Shown here: in pieces, positions 17,207-26,245 of the stretch
Layout of the letters: each line of letters begins with the position of its first letter
Numbering within the stretch: the stretch's first letter is position 1
From: Curtobacterium sp. MCSS17_015
GTDB taxonomy: Bacteria > Actinomycetota > Actinomycetes > Actinomycetales > Microbacteriaceae
Assembly (NCBI RefSeq): GCF_003234265.2
Contig: NZ_CP126256.1
Span: 620,001-684,000, forward strand
Direction of reading: 5' to 3'
DNA: 64,000 nucleotides
Position numbers and translations under genes: made by a program
Notes under the pieces: model-generated
What the model was told of the DNA's origin: nothing
Seen by the model: the letters and a program-made list of their open reading frames with translations, nothing else
Database searches by the model: none

Positions 17207-18084
17207 GCGGCGCCGCCCTGCTCGGCGGAGCTCGGCGCGGCGGAGTCGGAGCCGGGGTCCGTGCCCGGGGCCCGGCCCGTCGTCGCCGGCGGTCCGTGCA
17301 CGATCGCGACGTCGCCGGAGACCGAGTTCACCCGGATGTCGACGTACGAGCCGGAGAGCTCCCCGTCGGTCCGCGTGTACGTCCCGCGGGCGCCCCGGAT
17401 CTCGGCGTCGTCGAACAGCAGGCGGCCTGTGGCGGTGGCGATCGTGCTGGAGTAGGGCGTGCCGTGTTCGAGCCGGACGTCCACCGAGCCGGACACCGTG
17501 TTGACCTTCACGTGGTCGGGCGAGCCGTGCAGGTCGAGCACGACGGCCGACGAGACGGCGTCCGCCGAGAACCGACGGATCTCGCCGGTCGCGACGACGT
17601 CGCCCGAGACGGTGCGGAGCGTCACGGTGCCGACCTGGTCGCGGATGGTCGTGGTGCCGGACACCGCGTGCACGGCGACGTCGCCGATCACTCCGTCGAC
17701 GACGACGTCACCGGAGACGCTGTTGAGGACCGCGCCGCGCTCGGTGCCGGCGAGCAGGACGCCGGCGGAGACGACCCCGAGGTTCACCGTCACGTCGCGC
17801 GGGACGAGGATGCTGACGTCGGCTCGGGCGCCGCCGCCGCGGAACGACTTCAGGAACCCGAGCGGGTCGTCCCAGCGCATCTGGGGGTGGTCGACCGTGA
17901 GGGTGTCGCCCTCGATCTCGACCTTGATCGGCTTGCCGGAGACCTGGTGGATCTCCACGCGGGCGGTCGGCTCGTCGTGGGTGACGACGTCCACCTGCCC
18001 GCCGACCAGGCCGACGCGCAGTGCGCGGACGATCCCGGTGTCGATGACCTTCGGCTCGTCGACGAGCCACTTCTCCTGTGCCAT
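17203..18084 (-). CDS. DUF4097 adhesin-like beta-repeat protein
   Basis: A 293-residue protein made largely of short beta strands with repeated VNSVSGDV/RTVSGDV units between residues 120 and 265, the parallel beta-helix-like DUF4097 fold. No signal peptide or membrane segment is visible, so it is cytosolic or membrane-peripheral. In Gram-positive bacteria DUF4097 proteins often accompany PadR regulators and respond to envelope stress; the molecular role is not known. Start at 18084 has GAGGAG 6 nt upstream; an upstream in-frame ATG at 18138 lies within the promoter and is rejected. First gene of a two-gene operon. Confidence 0.88.
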   Translation of the reverse strand: MAQEKWLVDEPKVIDTGIVRALRVGLVGGQVDVVTHDEPTARVEIHQVSGKPIKVEIEGDTLTVDHPQMRWDDPLGFLKSFRGGGARADVSILVPRDVTVNLGVVSAGVLLAGTERGAVLNSVSGDVVVDGVIGDVAVHAVSGTTTIRDQVGTVTLRTVSGDVVATGEIRRFSADAVSSAVVLDLHGSPDHVKVNTVSGSVDVRLEHGTPYSSTIATATGRLLFDDAEIRGARGTYTRTDGELSGSYVDIRVNSVSGDVAIVHGPPATTGRAPGTDPGSDSAAPSSAEQGGAA

Positions 18085-18107
18085 GCCGTCTCCTCGGTAC
18101 GCGGGAC

Positions 18108-18150
18108 GAGACGCGATGTATCGCGTCTCGGAGCTCACGCTACATCGCGT
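18108..18150 (-). promoter_or_regulatory. Promoter and probable PadR operator
   Basis: -10 box TAGCGT (minus, 18137-18142). Just downstream lies a perfect inverted repeat GAGACGCGAT-GT-ATCGCGTCTC (18108-18129), and a further TACATCGCG half-site (18141-18149) overlaps the -10. ATGT/ACAT cores are usual for PadR sites, so autorepression is likely. Confidence 0.6.
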
Positions 18151-18168
18151 TCTGTGGGTCCGCCAGGG

Positions 18169-18882
18169 TCAGGCGGAGACGTCCGGCGCTCCCTCAGCAG
18201 CCGGCGAGGCGGGAGCGGGACCGGGAGCGGGAGCGGCCTGGGTGGCGGGACCGGCCTGGGCGGTGGGACCGGCCGGGGTGGCAGGGCTCCAGGGGAACCG
18301 GCGGAAGAGCGGCATGAGCGGTTGGACCAGCGGCCCGATCGCGAACGCGGCGACCACCGTGCCGACACCGACGTCCCCGCCGAGCAACCAGCCCGCGACC
18401 ACGACCGTGACCTCGACGACCGTCCGCGCCGCCCACACCGGCCAGCCGAACCGCTCGTGCAACCCGACCATGAGACCGTCCCGCGCACCCGTGCCGAGAC
18501 CGGCACCGATGTAGCACGCCGTGGCGACTGCGAGCAGGGCGAGGCTCGCGACGAAGAGCAGGACCCGACCGACCAGGTCACCCGGCTCGGGCACCAGCCA
18601 CAGGACCAGGTCGGAAGCCGGACCGATCGCCAGCGCGTTGAGGAGCGTCCCGATCCCGGGGCGCTGTCGCAGCGGGACCCAGAACAGCAGGATCACCAGG
18701 CTCGACACGACCGTGATGACGCCGAACGACCACGGCAGCACGTGCTCCAGACCCTGGGTGAGGACCGTCCACGACGAGACACCGACGACGGCCCGGACCT
18801 GGAGTGCGACGGAGGCGCCATAGAGGAAGAGGCCGACGAGCAGTTGCACGAACCGGAGGGGGACGGCTGTGGAGCGGGGCAT
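18169..18882 (-). CDS. YczE/YitT-like membrane protein
   Basis: A 237-residue integral membrane protein with about five helices between residues 8 and 205 and a Pro/Ala-rich cytosolic tail (205-237). The sequence (FLYGASVALQVRAVVGVSSW, GLGTGARDGLMVGL) is that of the YczE family. It is divergent from a MocR-type regulator with a 60-bp shared promoter; this pairing is known as yczR/yczE in Bacillales and recurs widely. A role in vitamin B6 or amino-compound transport has been suggested for the family, but I cannot show it. GAGCAT lies 6 nt before the ATG. Confidence 0.87.
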   Translation of the reverse strand: MPRSTAVPLRFVQLLVGLFLYGASVALQVRAVVGVSSWTVLTQGLEHVLPWSFGVITVVSSLVILLFWVPLRQRPGIGTLLNALAIGPASDLVLWLVPEPGDLVGRVLLFVASLALLAVATACYIGAGLGTGARDGLMVGLHERFGWPVWAARTVVEVTVVVAGWLLGGDVGVGTVVAAFAIGPLVQPLMPLFRRFPWSPATPAGPTAQAGPATQAAPAPGPAPASPAAEGAPDVSA

Positions 18883-18942
18883 GTCTCGATGCTCGTCTCG
18901 ATTGGCCTGCTGGTCGAGAGCCAATCCGACTATCGTGGACCC
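18883..18942. promoter_or_regulatory. yczE / mocR divergent promoter with operator
   Basis: Inverted repeat GATTGGC-N13-GCCAATC (18900-18926). Plus-strand -10 TATCGT (18931-18936) lies 6 nt before the mocR ATG. Minus-strand GAGCAT lies 6 nt before the yczE ATG. The repeat sits between the two, as expected for a regulator acting on both genes. Confidence 0.6.
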
Positions 18943-20382
18943 ATGACGCCCGTCCTGCTCAGCGCCCGCTCCGCCGCCGTGCTCCTGACGCACTGGCGCG
19001 CCGGGTCGGCCGCGCCCGCCTACGAGGCCCTCGCCGACGCCGTGCGGGTCCTCGTCATCGACGGGCGCATCCCGCACGGCGCACGCCTGCCGGCCGAGCG
19101 CGGGCTCGCGAGCGCGCTCGGCGTCTCCCGCACCACCGTGGCGAACGCGTACGCACGGCTCCGGGACGACGGCTACCTCACCTCCCTGCGCGGCTCCGGC
19201 AGCGTCGTCCGCCTGCCGCTCGAGGGACGACCGGACCCGGAACAGCTCGGCGGCGTCGTGCCGGCGGACGTGCTCGACCTGCGGAAGGCCGCCCTCCGGA
19301 GCGCCCCCGTCGTGGCCGAGGCCGTCGAACGCGCGATGCGGCACCTGCCGGCGGCGCTCGCCGGGATCGGGTTCGACACCGTCGGCGACCCGGGTCTCCG
19401 TGCGGCGATCGCGGAGCGGTACACGGCGCGGGGGCTGCCGACCTCGCCGGCCGAGGTGATCGTCACCGTCGGTGCCCAACACGCGATCGCGCTGCTGGCG
19501 CGGGTGCTCGTCGGCCGCGGCGACCCGGTGCTCGTCGAGTCGCCGACCTACCCGCACGCGCACGAGGCCCTCCGCGCTGCCGGTGGTCGGCTGGTGTCGG
19601 TCCCCGTCGACCCGAGGGGCGGGTGGGACGAGGGCGTGCTCGACGCGGCGATCCGCCGGTCGGCCCCGACGATGGCGTACGTCATGCCCGAGCTGCACAA
19701 CCCGACCGGGGCGACCATGCCCGCGTCCACCCGGACCGTCCTGCTCGAGGCCGCCGCAGCCGTCGGCACCGTGGTCGTCGCCGACGAGACGATGGGGGAG
19801 CTCCGCATCGACGGCCCGTCCGCACCGCCGCTCGCCGCCGGGGCCCCTGGCGAGGTCTTGATGGTCGGTTCGGCGGACAAGGTGTTCTGGGGCGGCCTAC
19901 GGATCGGCTGGATCCGGGCCGCGCCGGAGCTGCTGCACCGTCTGCTGCTCGCCCGACCGACCGGGGACCTCGGCACGCCGACCCTCGACCAACTCGTCGC
20001 GCGCGAACTGGTGCCGCAGACGGCGGCCGTCCTGGAGGCCCGGCGTCCGGCCCTGCGCGAGGGTCGCGACGGGCTCGTGGCCGCGCTGCGCACGCGGCTG
20101 CCGGAGTGGGACGTCCCCTCACCGGCCGGCGGGTTGACGACGTGGGTGGGGCTCGGACGACCGGTGTCGACCGCGCTGGTCCTCGCCGCGCGGTCGGAGG
20201 GCGTCGTCCTGGCGTCCGGGGGCGTCTTCGGGCCGGACGGCGGGTTCGAACGGTCCCTGCGCGTGCCGTTCACCGTCACCGGAGCGGAACGGGAACGGGT
20301 GGTGGAGGCACTCGCGCGGTCCTGGGCGCGGGTGGGCGGCGCGACCGTGGGCGCACGAGGGTCGTCCGCGGCGGTGGTGTGA
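18943..20382 (+). CDS. MocR-type PLP-dependent regulator (GntR HTH + aminotransferase fold)
   Basis: A 479-residue regulator. The GntR winged helix (about residues 24-90) contains GARLPAERGLASALGVSRTT; the rest is a fold-type I aminotransferase domain with LHNPTGATMP near residue 250 and the putative PLP lysine in GSADKVFWGG near residue 310. MocR proteins bind PLP or a PLP-amino acid adduct and act as switchable repressors or activators. The most probable target is the divergent yczE-like gene. The start is confirmed by the -10 box 6 nt upstream. Confidence 0.92.
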   Translation: MTPVLLSARSAAVLLTHWRAGSAAPAYEALADAVRVLVIDGRIPHGARLPAERGLASALGVSRTTVANAYARLRDDGYLTSLRGSGSVVRLPLEGRPDPEQLGGVVPADVLDLRKAALRSAPVVAEAVERAMRHLPAALAGIGFDTVGDPGLRAAIAERYTARGLPTSPAEVIVTVGAQHAIALLARVLVGRGDPVLVESPTYPHAHEALRAAGGRLVSVPVDPRGGWDEGVLDAAIRRSAPTMAYVMPELHNPTGATMPASTRTVLLEAAAAVGTVVVADETMGELRIDGPSAPPLAAGAPGEVLMVGSADKVFWGGLRIGWIRAAPELLHRLLLARPTGDLGTPTLDQLVARELVPQTAAVLEARRPALREGRDGLVAALRTRLPEWDVPSPAGGLTTWVGLGRPVSTALVLAARSEGVVLASGGVFGPDGGFERSLRVPFTVTGAERERVVEALARSWARVGGATVGARGSSAAVV

Positions 20383-20467
20383 CGGCGGACGTGTCACTCC
20401 TCCGGTGGATGCCGATGCCCCTCCCGGGGGATGCGGTGACGGTCCCGCGCGCGCCAGCATCGAGACC

Positions 20468-21163
20468 ATGAACAGCACCCTGTCCTCCGCCGGCGTGACC
20501 CGGAGCGCGTCGGCGACCCCCGACCACCTGTCCGCCAGCACGGTGCCGCCGCTGGCCCGGGTCACGATGGCGCTGACCGCGGCCGTGCTGGCCGGGGTCG
20601 CGACGAGCTTCGGGCAGGCGGTGCCCGGGCTCGCGTCGATGTCGAACGCGGCCGGTCCGTGGTTCGTCGTCGCCGTGCTGCTCGTGCTCGCAGCAGGGGT
20701 CGCCCGCGGCGGTGACCGGCCCCGGGTACGGACCGCGTCCGCGATGGTGCTCGGCGTCGTCCTGCTCGAACTCATGCACATCGGGTACTGGGCGGCGACG
20801 AACCTGCGCGGGTTCGTCGACACGCTGTCGATCACGAACTTCTGGGTCGTGATGGGCGTGCCCGCGGGGCTGCTCGCCGGCGCCGTCGTCGTGGCGCTCC
20901 GGTCGACGGACGGCCGCTGGCGTGGTGCGGCCGCCGGTGTGACCGCCGCCGTCCTCATCGGTGAGGGGAGCCGCGCACTGCTGCAGGTCGCAGCCACCAC
21001 CGGGACGACCACCTGGGTCGTGCAGATCGTGGTCGGGGTGGCCGTCCTGGTGGTGGGCATCGCGTTCGCCCGGTCGCCGATCGGCCGCGCGGTCGCGCTC
21101 GGGACCGGCGTCGTCGGCTCGGTCGGCGTCTTCGTCGTGTACTCCGCGTTCGGCGCCGCCTGA
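20468..21163 (+). CDS. Integral membrane protein of unknown function
   Basis: 231 residues with about seven hydrophobic helices from residue 32 to the C-terminus and a short Ser/Thr-rich cytosolic N-terminus. It resembles actinobacterial DUF6518-type membrane proteins, but I am not sure of that assignment. No transport or catalytic motif stands out. The ATG at 20468 is preceded at 7 nt by CAGCAT, a variant -10. It lies in the same direction as the RND exporter, 95 bp upstream, but a separate promoter for that gene seems likely. Confidence 0.7.
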   Translation: MNSTLSSAGVTRSASATPDHLSASTVPPLARVTMALTAAVLAGVATSFGQAVPGLASMSNAAGPWFVVAVLLVLAAGVARGGDRPRVRTASAMVLGVVLLELMHIGYWAATNLRGFVDTLSITNFWVVMGVPAGLLAGAVVVALRSTDGRWRGAAAGVTAAVLIGEGSRALLQVAATTGTTTWVVQIVVGVAVLVVGIAFARSPIGRAVALGTGVVGSVGVFVVYSAFGAA

Positions 21164-21258
21164 CCCGAGCCCCCCGAGCGGGTCCGCGCAACTGCACGTT
21201 CATCCACAGGATGCATGTCCGGTGGGAGTACGGACGACGCGGCTGCGAGGATCAGCTC

Positions 21259-24200
21259 GTGCACCTCCTCTCCGTCTTCAGTCTCCGGAACCGCGCCCTC
21301 ATCGCCCTCGTGACGATCGTGGTCGCCGTCTTCGGTGGCGTCGCCCTGTCGAGCCTGAAGCAGGAACTCATCCCGAGTGTCGAGTTCCCGCAGGTCGCCA
21401 TCGTCAGCGCCTACCCCGGCGCCACGCCGGAAGTCGTGTCCAACGACGTCTCGACGAAGATCGAGCAGGCGATCCAGGTCGTGCCCGACCTCGAGTCGAC
21501 GAGCGCGACCTCGTCCACCGGGCAGAGCGTCGTCTCCGCCTCGTTCGACTACGGCTCGAACCTGGCCAGCGCCGAGGACAAGATCCAGACGGCGGTCAAC
21601 GCCCTGTCGCTGCCGGACTCCGTGCAGACGCAGATCGTCACCGGGTCCTTCGACGACCTGCCGGTGCTCCAGGTCGCGATCTCGGCCTCCGGCAACCAGG
21701 AGGAGCTGGTCGACCGGCTGCAGGCCACGGCGATCCCCGACCTCGAGAAGCTCGACGGCGTCCGACAGGCCGACGTCTTCGGCAACCCCGGTCGTCGCGT
21801 CGTCATCACGCCGAACGAGGACGAGCTCGCGGCACGCGGCCTCAGCCAGACGGCGATCTCCGACGCACTCGACGACAACGGCACGCTCATCCCCGGTGGC
21901 ACGATCACCGAGGACGGTTCGACCCTGTCGGTGCAGACCGGTGAGCGCATCGCATCGCTCGACGACATCCGCGACCTGCCGCTGACCAGCTCGTCGGGGT
22001 CCGGCGGTTCGGGTTCGGGCGACACCGCCTCGGGCGACAGCGTCTCGGGCGGCGCGGCGACCGACGGCTCGGCTGCGGGTGCACCCGCTGCCGGCGCACC
22101 CGCTGCCGGCGGAACGACGACCGGTGGGGCGACCACGGGCGGGACGACGACCGGTGACACGACCGGCGCTGCACCGACCGACGGCGCGGCGACGCCCGCC
22201 GCGACCCCGACCGACACCACGCTCGGCGACGTCGCGACCGTGGCGATCGAGGAGTCCCCGCGCACGTCGATCAGCCGCGTCGACGGCGAGCAGGCCCTGA
22301 CGATCTCGATCACGAAGACGCAGGAGGCCAACACCGTCGACGTGTCGACCACCGTGCGTGACGCGCTGCCGGAGATCGAACAGAAGATCGAGGGCGACCC
22401 GCGGTTCACCGTGGTGTTCGACCAGGCGCCGTACATCCAGCAGTCGATCGACTCCCTCGCCGAAGAAGGCCTGCTCGGCCTCGCCTTCGCCGTCATCGTG
22501 ATCCTGGTGTTCCTGCTCTCGGTGCGGTCCACCCTCGTCACGGCGGTGTCGATCCCGACGTCGGTGCTCCTCGCGGCGATCGGCATGCAGGCGGCGGGCT
22601 ACTCGCTCAACATCATCACGCTCGCCGCGTTGACGATCGCGATCGGCCGCGTGGTCGACGACTCGATCGTCGTCATCGAGAACATCAAGCGGCACATGCG
22701 CCCGGGCGTCGACCGTGGGCAGGCGGTCCTCGACGCCGTGCGCGAGGTCGCCGGCGCCGTCACCGCCTCCACGCTCACGACGGTCGCGGTGTTCCTGCCG
22801 GTGGCCTTCGTGGCGGAACTCGTCGGCGAACTCTTCCGACCGTTCGCCGTGACCGTCACCCTGGCGCTCGTGGCCTCGCTGCTCGTGTCGCTCACGATCG
22901 TCCCGGTGCTGGCGTACTGGTGGCTCCGCCCGCGGAAGCCGAAGCGGACCGAGGCCGCGGAGGGCGGAACCGCCGCCGACACCGCGCAGCCCGCCCACGC
23001 CGCGCAGGCCGCCGACACCCCGCCGAGCGCCCACGCCGGTCGTCGTGTCGAGGAACCCGCCGCCGTCGGCGCGACCCCCGAACGGTCACTCGCGTCCGCG
23101 GCGGACCTCCACGACGCCGACACCTCGGACCGTCTGCGGCGGGTGTACCTGCCGGTGCTGCGATGGGCCGTCCGGGCCCCGGTCGTCGTCGTCCTGTTGG
23201 CCGTCGTCGTCCTCGGCGGCACGGTCGCCGCGCTGCCGCTCGTCACGACGAACTACCTCGGCGACTCCGGGCAGAACACCTTCACGGTGACGCAGGACCT
23301 GGAGGCCGGGTCGAGCCTCGAGGTCCAGTCCGAGTCCGCGCGACAGGTCGAGCGCGAGCTGCAGGACGTCCCCGGCGTCGAGACCGTGCAGACCACCATC
23401 GGCACGAGCGGCCAGTCCATCCAGGCGGCCTTCGGCGGTGGTGGCTCCGCATCGGTGCAGTACGCGGTGACGACCGACGCCGAGGCCGACCAGCCGACCA
23501 TCCAGGCCGATGCCCGCGAGCGTCTCGGGGCGATCGACGGCGTCGGGGAGATCACCATCGCCTCGTCCGGGGGCGGGTTCGGTGGCAGCAGCGACATCGA
23601 GGTGGACGTCACCGCCCCGACGCAGGCGCAACTCGAGACCGCCTCGCGCCAGGTGCTCGCGACCATGCGCGCGGTCGAGGGCACCGCCGGGGCGACGAGC
23701 AACCTGTCGGCGGCGGAGCCGTTCCTCGCCGTCCGCGTCGACCGGGCGAAGGCCGCCGACCTCGGGCTCACCGAGACCCAGGTGGGCGGGCTCGTGGCCG
23801 CCGCGGTCTCGCCGCGCGACACCGGCAGCATCGAGATCGACGACGCGACACTCGACGTCTACATCGCGGCCGCGGAACCGCCGACCACGGTCGCTGCCCT
23901 GCGCGCCCTCGAGGTGCCGACGAGCACCGGGACGGTCCCGCTGACGGACGTCGCGACGGTGGAGCAGTCCGAGGGTCCGACCACCGTCACGACGACGAAC
24001 GCCGCCCGCACGGCCACGATCACCGTGACGCCCGACGCGACGAACCTCGGTGCCGCCGTGCAGTCCGTCACGACGGCGGTCGACGAGTTGGACCTTCCGC
24101 GGGGTGCGAGCGCGTCCATCGGGGGTGTCGCCGCGAGCCAGTCGTCCGCGTTCTCCCAACTCGGACTCGCCGTCCTCGTCGCCGTCCTGATCGTCTACGT

Positions 24201-24747
24201 GATCATGGTCGCCACGTTCCGGAGCCTGCTCCAGCCGCTGATGCTCCTGGTCTCGGTGCCGTTCGCCGCGACCGGTGCGATCCTGCTGCAGATCGTCTCC
24301 GGCGTCCCGATCGGTGTCGCGTCGCTCATCGGTCTGCTCATGCTCGTCGGCATCGTGGTGACGAACGCGATCGTCCTCATCGACCTGGTGAACCAGTACC
24401 GGCGACGAGGCCTGCCGGTGCGGGAGGCACTGCTCGAAGGCGCCACCCGTCGTCTCCGGCCGATCCTCATGACGGCGATGGCGACGATCTTCGCGCTGCT
24501 GCCCATGGCGATCGGGCTCACCGGCAAGTCGGGCTTCATCTCGCAGCCGTTGGCGCTCGTCGTGATCGGCGGACTGGTGTCGTCGACGCTGTTGACGCTC
24601 ATCGTGCTGCCAGCGCTGTACGCCCTGGTCGAGGGGGCGCGCGAGCGGCGGGCGGAGCGGAAGGCGGCGGGCTTGCCGCCGGAGAGACGGTTCCGGTCGA
24701 TGATCCGTCGAGTGTTCCGGCGCAACCGGTCGCGGGCGCAGTCCTAG
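21259..24747 (+). CDS. RND-type efflux permease (HAE-like)
   Basis: A 1162-residue inner-membrane proton-driven exporter of the AcrB/HAE1-like type. A signal-anchor helix at residues 15-35 is followed by a large external domain with KQELIPSVEFPQV, and membrane helices near 420-560 and 970-1135 with GRVVDDSIVVIENIKRH. It differs from Gram-negative AcrB by two low-complexity inserts: Gly/Ser/Thr/Ala-rich residues about 243-319 in the first external loop and Ala/Asp/Pro-rich residues about 562-620 in the central cytosolic loop. No membrane-fusion or outer-membrane partner is nearby, as expected in a monoderm. Start GTG 21259: GAGGAT lies 6 nt upstream; an in-frame start at 21211 adds only hydrophilic residues. 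Confidence 0.88.
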   Translation: MHLLSVFSLRNRALIALVTIVVAVFGGVALSSLKQELIPSVEFPQVAIVSAYPGATPEVVSNDVSTKIEQAIQVVPDLESTSATSSTGQSVVSASFDYGSNLASAEDKIQTAVNALSLPDSVQTQIVTGSFDDLPVLQVAISASGNQEELVDRLQATAIPDLEKLDGVRQADVFGNPGRRVVITPNEDELAARGLSQTAISDALDDNGTLIPGGTITEDGSTLSVQTGERIASLDDIRDLPLTSSSGSGGSGSGDTASGDSVSGGAATDGSAAGAPAAGAPAAGGTTTGGATTGGTTTGDTTGAAPTDGAATPAATPTDTTLGDVATVAIEESPRTSISRVDGEQALTISITKTQEANTVDVSTTVRDALPEIEQKIEGDPRFTVVFDQAPYIQQSIDSLAEEGLLGLAFAVIVILVFLLSVRSTLVTAVSIPTSVLLAAIGMQAAGYSLNIITLAALTIAIGRVVDDSIVVIENIKRHMRPGVDRGQAVLDAVREVAGAVTASTLTTVAVFLPVAFVAELVGELFRPFAVTVTLALVASLLVSLTIVPVLAYWWLRPRKPKRTEAAEGGTAADTAQPAHAAQAADTPPSAHAGRRVEEPAAVGATPERSLASAADLHDADTSDRLRRVYLPVLRWAVRAPVVVVLLAVVVLGGTVAALPLVTTNYLGDSGQNTFTVTQDLEAGSSLEVQSESARQVERELQDVPGVETVQTTIGTSGQSIQAAFGGGGSASVQYAVTTDAEADQPTIQADARERLGAIDGVGEITIASSGGGFGGSSDIEVDVTAPTQAQLETASRQVLATMRAVEGTAGATSNLSAAEPFLAVRVDRAKAADLGLTETQVGGLVAAAVSPRDTGSIEIDDATLDVYIAAAEPPTTVAALRALEVPTSTGTVPLTDVATVEQSEGPTTVTTTNAARTATITVTPDATNLGAAVQSVTTAVDELDLPRGASASIGGVAASQSSAFSQLGLAVLVAVLIVYVIMVATFRSLLQPLMLLVSVPFAATGAILLQIVSGVPIGVASLIGLLMLVGIVVTNAIVLIDLVNQYRRRGLPVREALLEGATRRLRPILMTAMATIFALLPMAIGLTGKSGFISQPLALVVIGGLVSSTLLTLIVLPALYALVEGARERRAERKAAGLPPERRFRSMIRRVFRRNRSRAQS

Positions 24748-24762
24748 CGGCCGCGCGGGGGC

Positions 24763-25008
24763 TCAGCAGTCGCTGGGCTCCCCGTCCGCGGTGCGGAACC
24801 ACGACACGAGCGCGCACGTCAGGGTGACCAGGAAGACGACGGCCCCGACCTGCGCCACGACCGACATCTGCCCGGTCGCGGCCCCGTACCCGGCGGACGA
24901 CACCGTCACCAGGAACGACAGCCCGAGCAACAGTTCGACGGCTGTCCGGACACCCGTCGACGGAGCGGTGGGGGCGTGCAGGGTGCGAGTCGTCGGCGTC
25001 TGGGTCAC
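24763..25008 (-). CDS. Small two-helix membrane protein
   Basis: An 81-residue unknown protein with two hydrophobic helices (about residues 23-43 and 46-72) joined by a short loop and a Thr/Pro-rich N-terminus. GTG at 25008 is preferred because CAGACT lies 6 nt before it (leaderless pattern); GTG 25011 is equally in frame. Convergent with the RND exporter, 15 bp apart. Confidence 0.65.
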   Translation of the reverse strand: MTQTPTTRTLHAPTAPSTGVRTAVELLLGLSFLVTVSSAGYGAATGQMSVVAQVGAVVFLVTLTCALVSWFRTADGEPSDC

Positions 25009-25097
25009 CACGGAAGTCTGACGACGGGCTCGTCCGGACGGCAGTCCCGCTCCGGGTGGCACCCGCGCGGGGTACGGCGTCGCGACCGCACCACCGC

Positions 25098-25153
25098 GTC
25101 AGGCCGGGTCGGGACGGGTCAGGCCGGGCCAGGACGGGTCAGGACGGGTCGAC
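25098..25153. repeat. 10-bp tandem repeat
   Basis: About five copies of a 10-bp unit with consensus GTCAGGACGG, just downstream of the esterase gene. The 25009-25173 gap has no gene. Confidence 0.75.
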
Positions 25154-25173
25154 GCAGGCTGCCGGGGCACGCG

Positions 25174-26181
25174 TCAGCGCAGGCCGTCGCGCAGGAACGC
25201 CGTCACACGTCGGCTCATCGCCCGGTCGAGCTGGGCGATCGAGTGCGCCGATCCCTGCACCGCCACGAACGTCACCGGCACACCGTGTGAGCGCAGGGTC
25301 GACGCGAAGCGCTGCGACTCCCAGAGCGGGATGAACTCGTCGGTCGAGTGCCCGATGAAGAACGGGGCCGTCTCCTGCGTCACCTGGTACTCCGGCGATG
25401 CCCGCTCGGCGGCCGGGCACGATCGGTACGAGGTGCATCCGAGGTAGAGCAGCTGCTTCCGCTGGAACGAAGCCGAGACCCCGTCGGCGCCGGTCGACCG
25501 GGCGGTCAGGTCGGTCGGGCCGCTGAGGTCGACGACGGCCCGGATGCGGAAGCCGTCGGCGTAGGCGCTCGACTCGTGGTCCTCGACGGCCAGCAGTGCG
25601 GCGAGGTTGCCGCCGGCGCTGCCGCCGAACACACCGACCCGGTCCGGGTCGACGTCGTACGTCTGCAGGGTCGTCGGTCGGAAGACGAAGTCGAGCGCAC
25701 GCCGGACGTCGTCGAACCCGGCGGGGAACGGGTCCGTCGGGGCGAGCCGGTAGTCGACGTTGAACGTCACGAAGCCCTCGGACGCCAGGAACTGGCACAC
25801 CGATCGGTACGCCGCCGTGGCCTTGTCACCGTGCGACCAGCTGCCGCCGTGGACCATCATCACGGCCGGGCGCGAGCCGACCTCGACGCGGTCCGGTGCG
25901 GCGGAGGCCGGCGCCGTCGGCACCGTGGTCGGCGTCGCGGTGCTCTCGGCCGGACTGTCGGCGGGCAGGCACACGTCGAGTTGCTGCAGGGGGTCCTGTC
26001 CGTACGGCACGTCCTGGACGACGTCGATGCCGTGGTACTCCAGCGACAGCGGGTAGATGACCGGGTCGGCGGTGACGGTGGTGTTCCGGTCACCGGTCCC
26101 GTCGACGCTGCACGACGCCGCCACGCCGACGACCGCGACCGCGGCGACGAGCGCGAGCAGGGTGCGGCGGCCGGACTTCAT
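25174..26181 (-). CDS. Lipoprotein alpha/beta hydrolase (esterase, HSL-like)
   Basis: 335 residues. A basic, hydrophobic N-terminus ends in GVAASC (Cys24), a probable lipobox, so the enzyme is likely fixed to the outer membrane face. The catalytic domain carries the oxyanion motif HGGSWSHG near residue 110, the nucleophile motif FGGSAGGN near residue 190, an aspartate in HSTDEF near 280 and a histidine in GSAHSI near 315. This is the hormone-sensitive-lipase/BD-FAE type. Pro/Thr/Ala-rich residues 80-98 form a linker. TACCGT lies 8 nt before the ATG. Substrate unknown, probably an acyl or acetyl ester. Confidence 0.85.
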   Translation of the reverse strand: MKSGRRTLLALVAAVAVVGVAASCSVDGTGDRNTTVTADPVIYPLSLEYHGIDVVQDVPYGQDPLQQLDVCLPADSPAESTATPTTVPTAPASAAPDRVEVGSRPAVMMVHGGSWSHGDKATAAYRSVCQFLASEGFVTFNVDYRLAPTDPFPAGFDDVRRALDFVFRPTTLQTYDVDPDRVGVFGGSAGGNLAALLAVEDHESSAYADGFRIRAVVDLSGPTDLTARSTGADGVSASFQRKQLLYLGCTSYRSCPAAERASPEYQVTQETAPFFIGHSTDEFIPLWESQRFASTLRSHGVPVTFVAVQGSAHSIAQLDRAMSRRVTAFLRDGLR

Positions 26182-26245
26182 CGCCAGCCACGGTACATGG
26201 GCAGCCGGGGGTGCCAGGATGGGCGCGAGACCCGCAGGAGGACCC

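Noticed and set aside
20119..23034. 971-codon open frame on the minus strand
   Set aside because: Antisense to the end of mocR, the membrane protein and the RND exporter; no recognisable domain.
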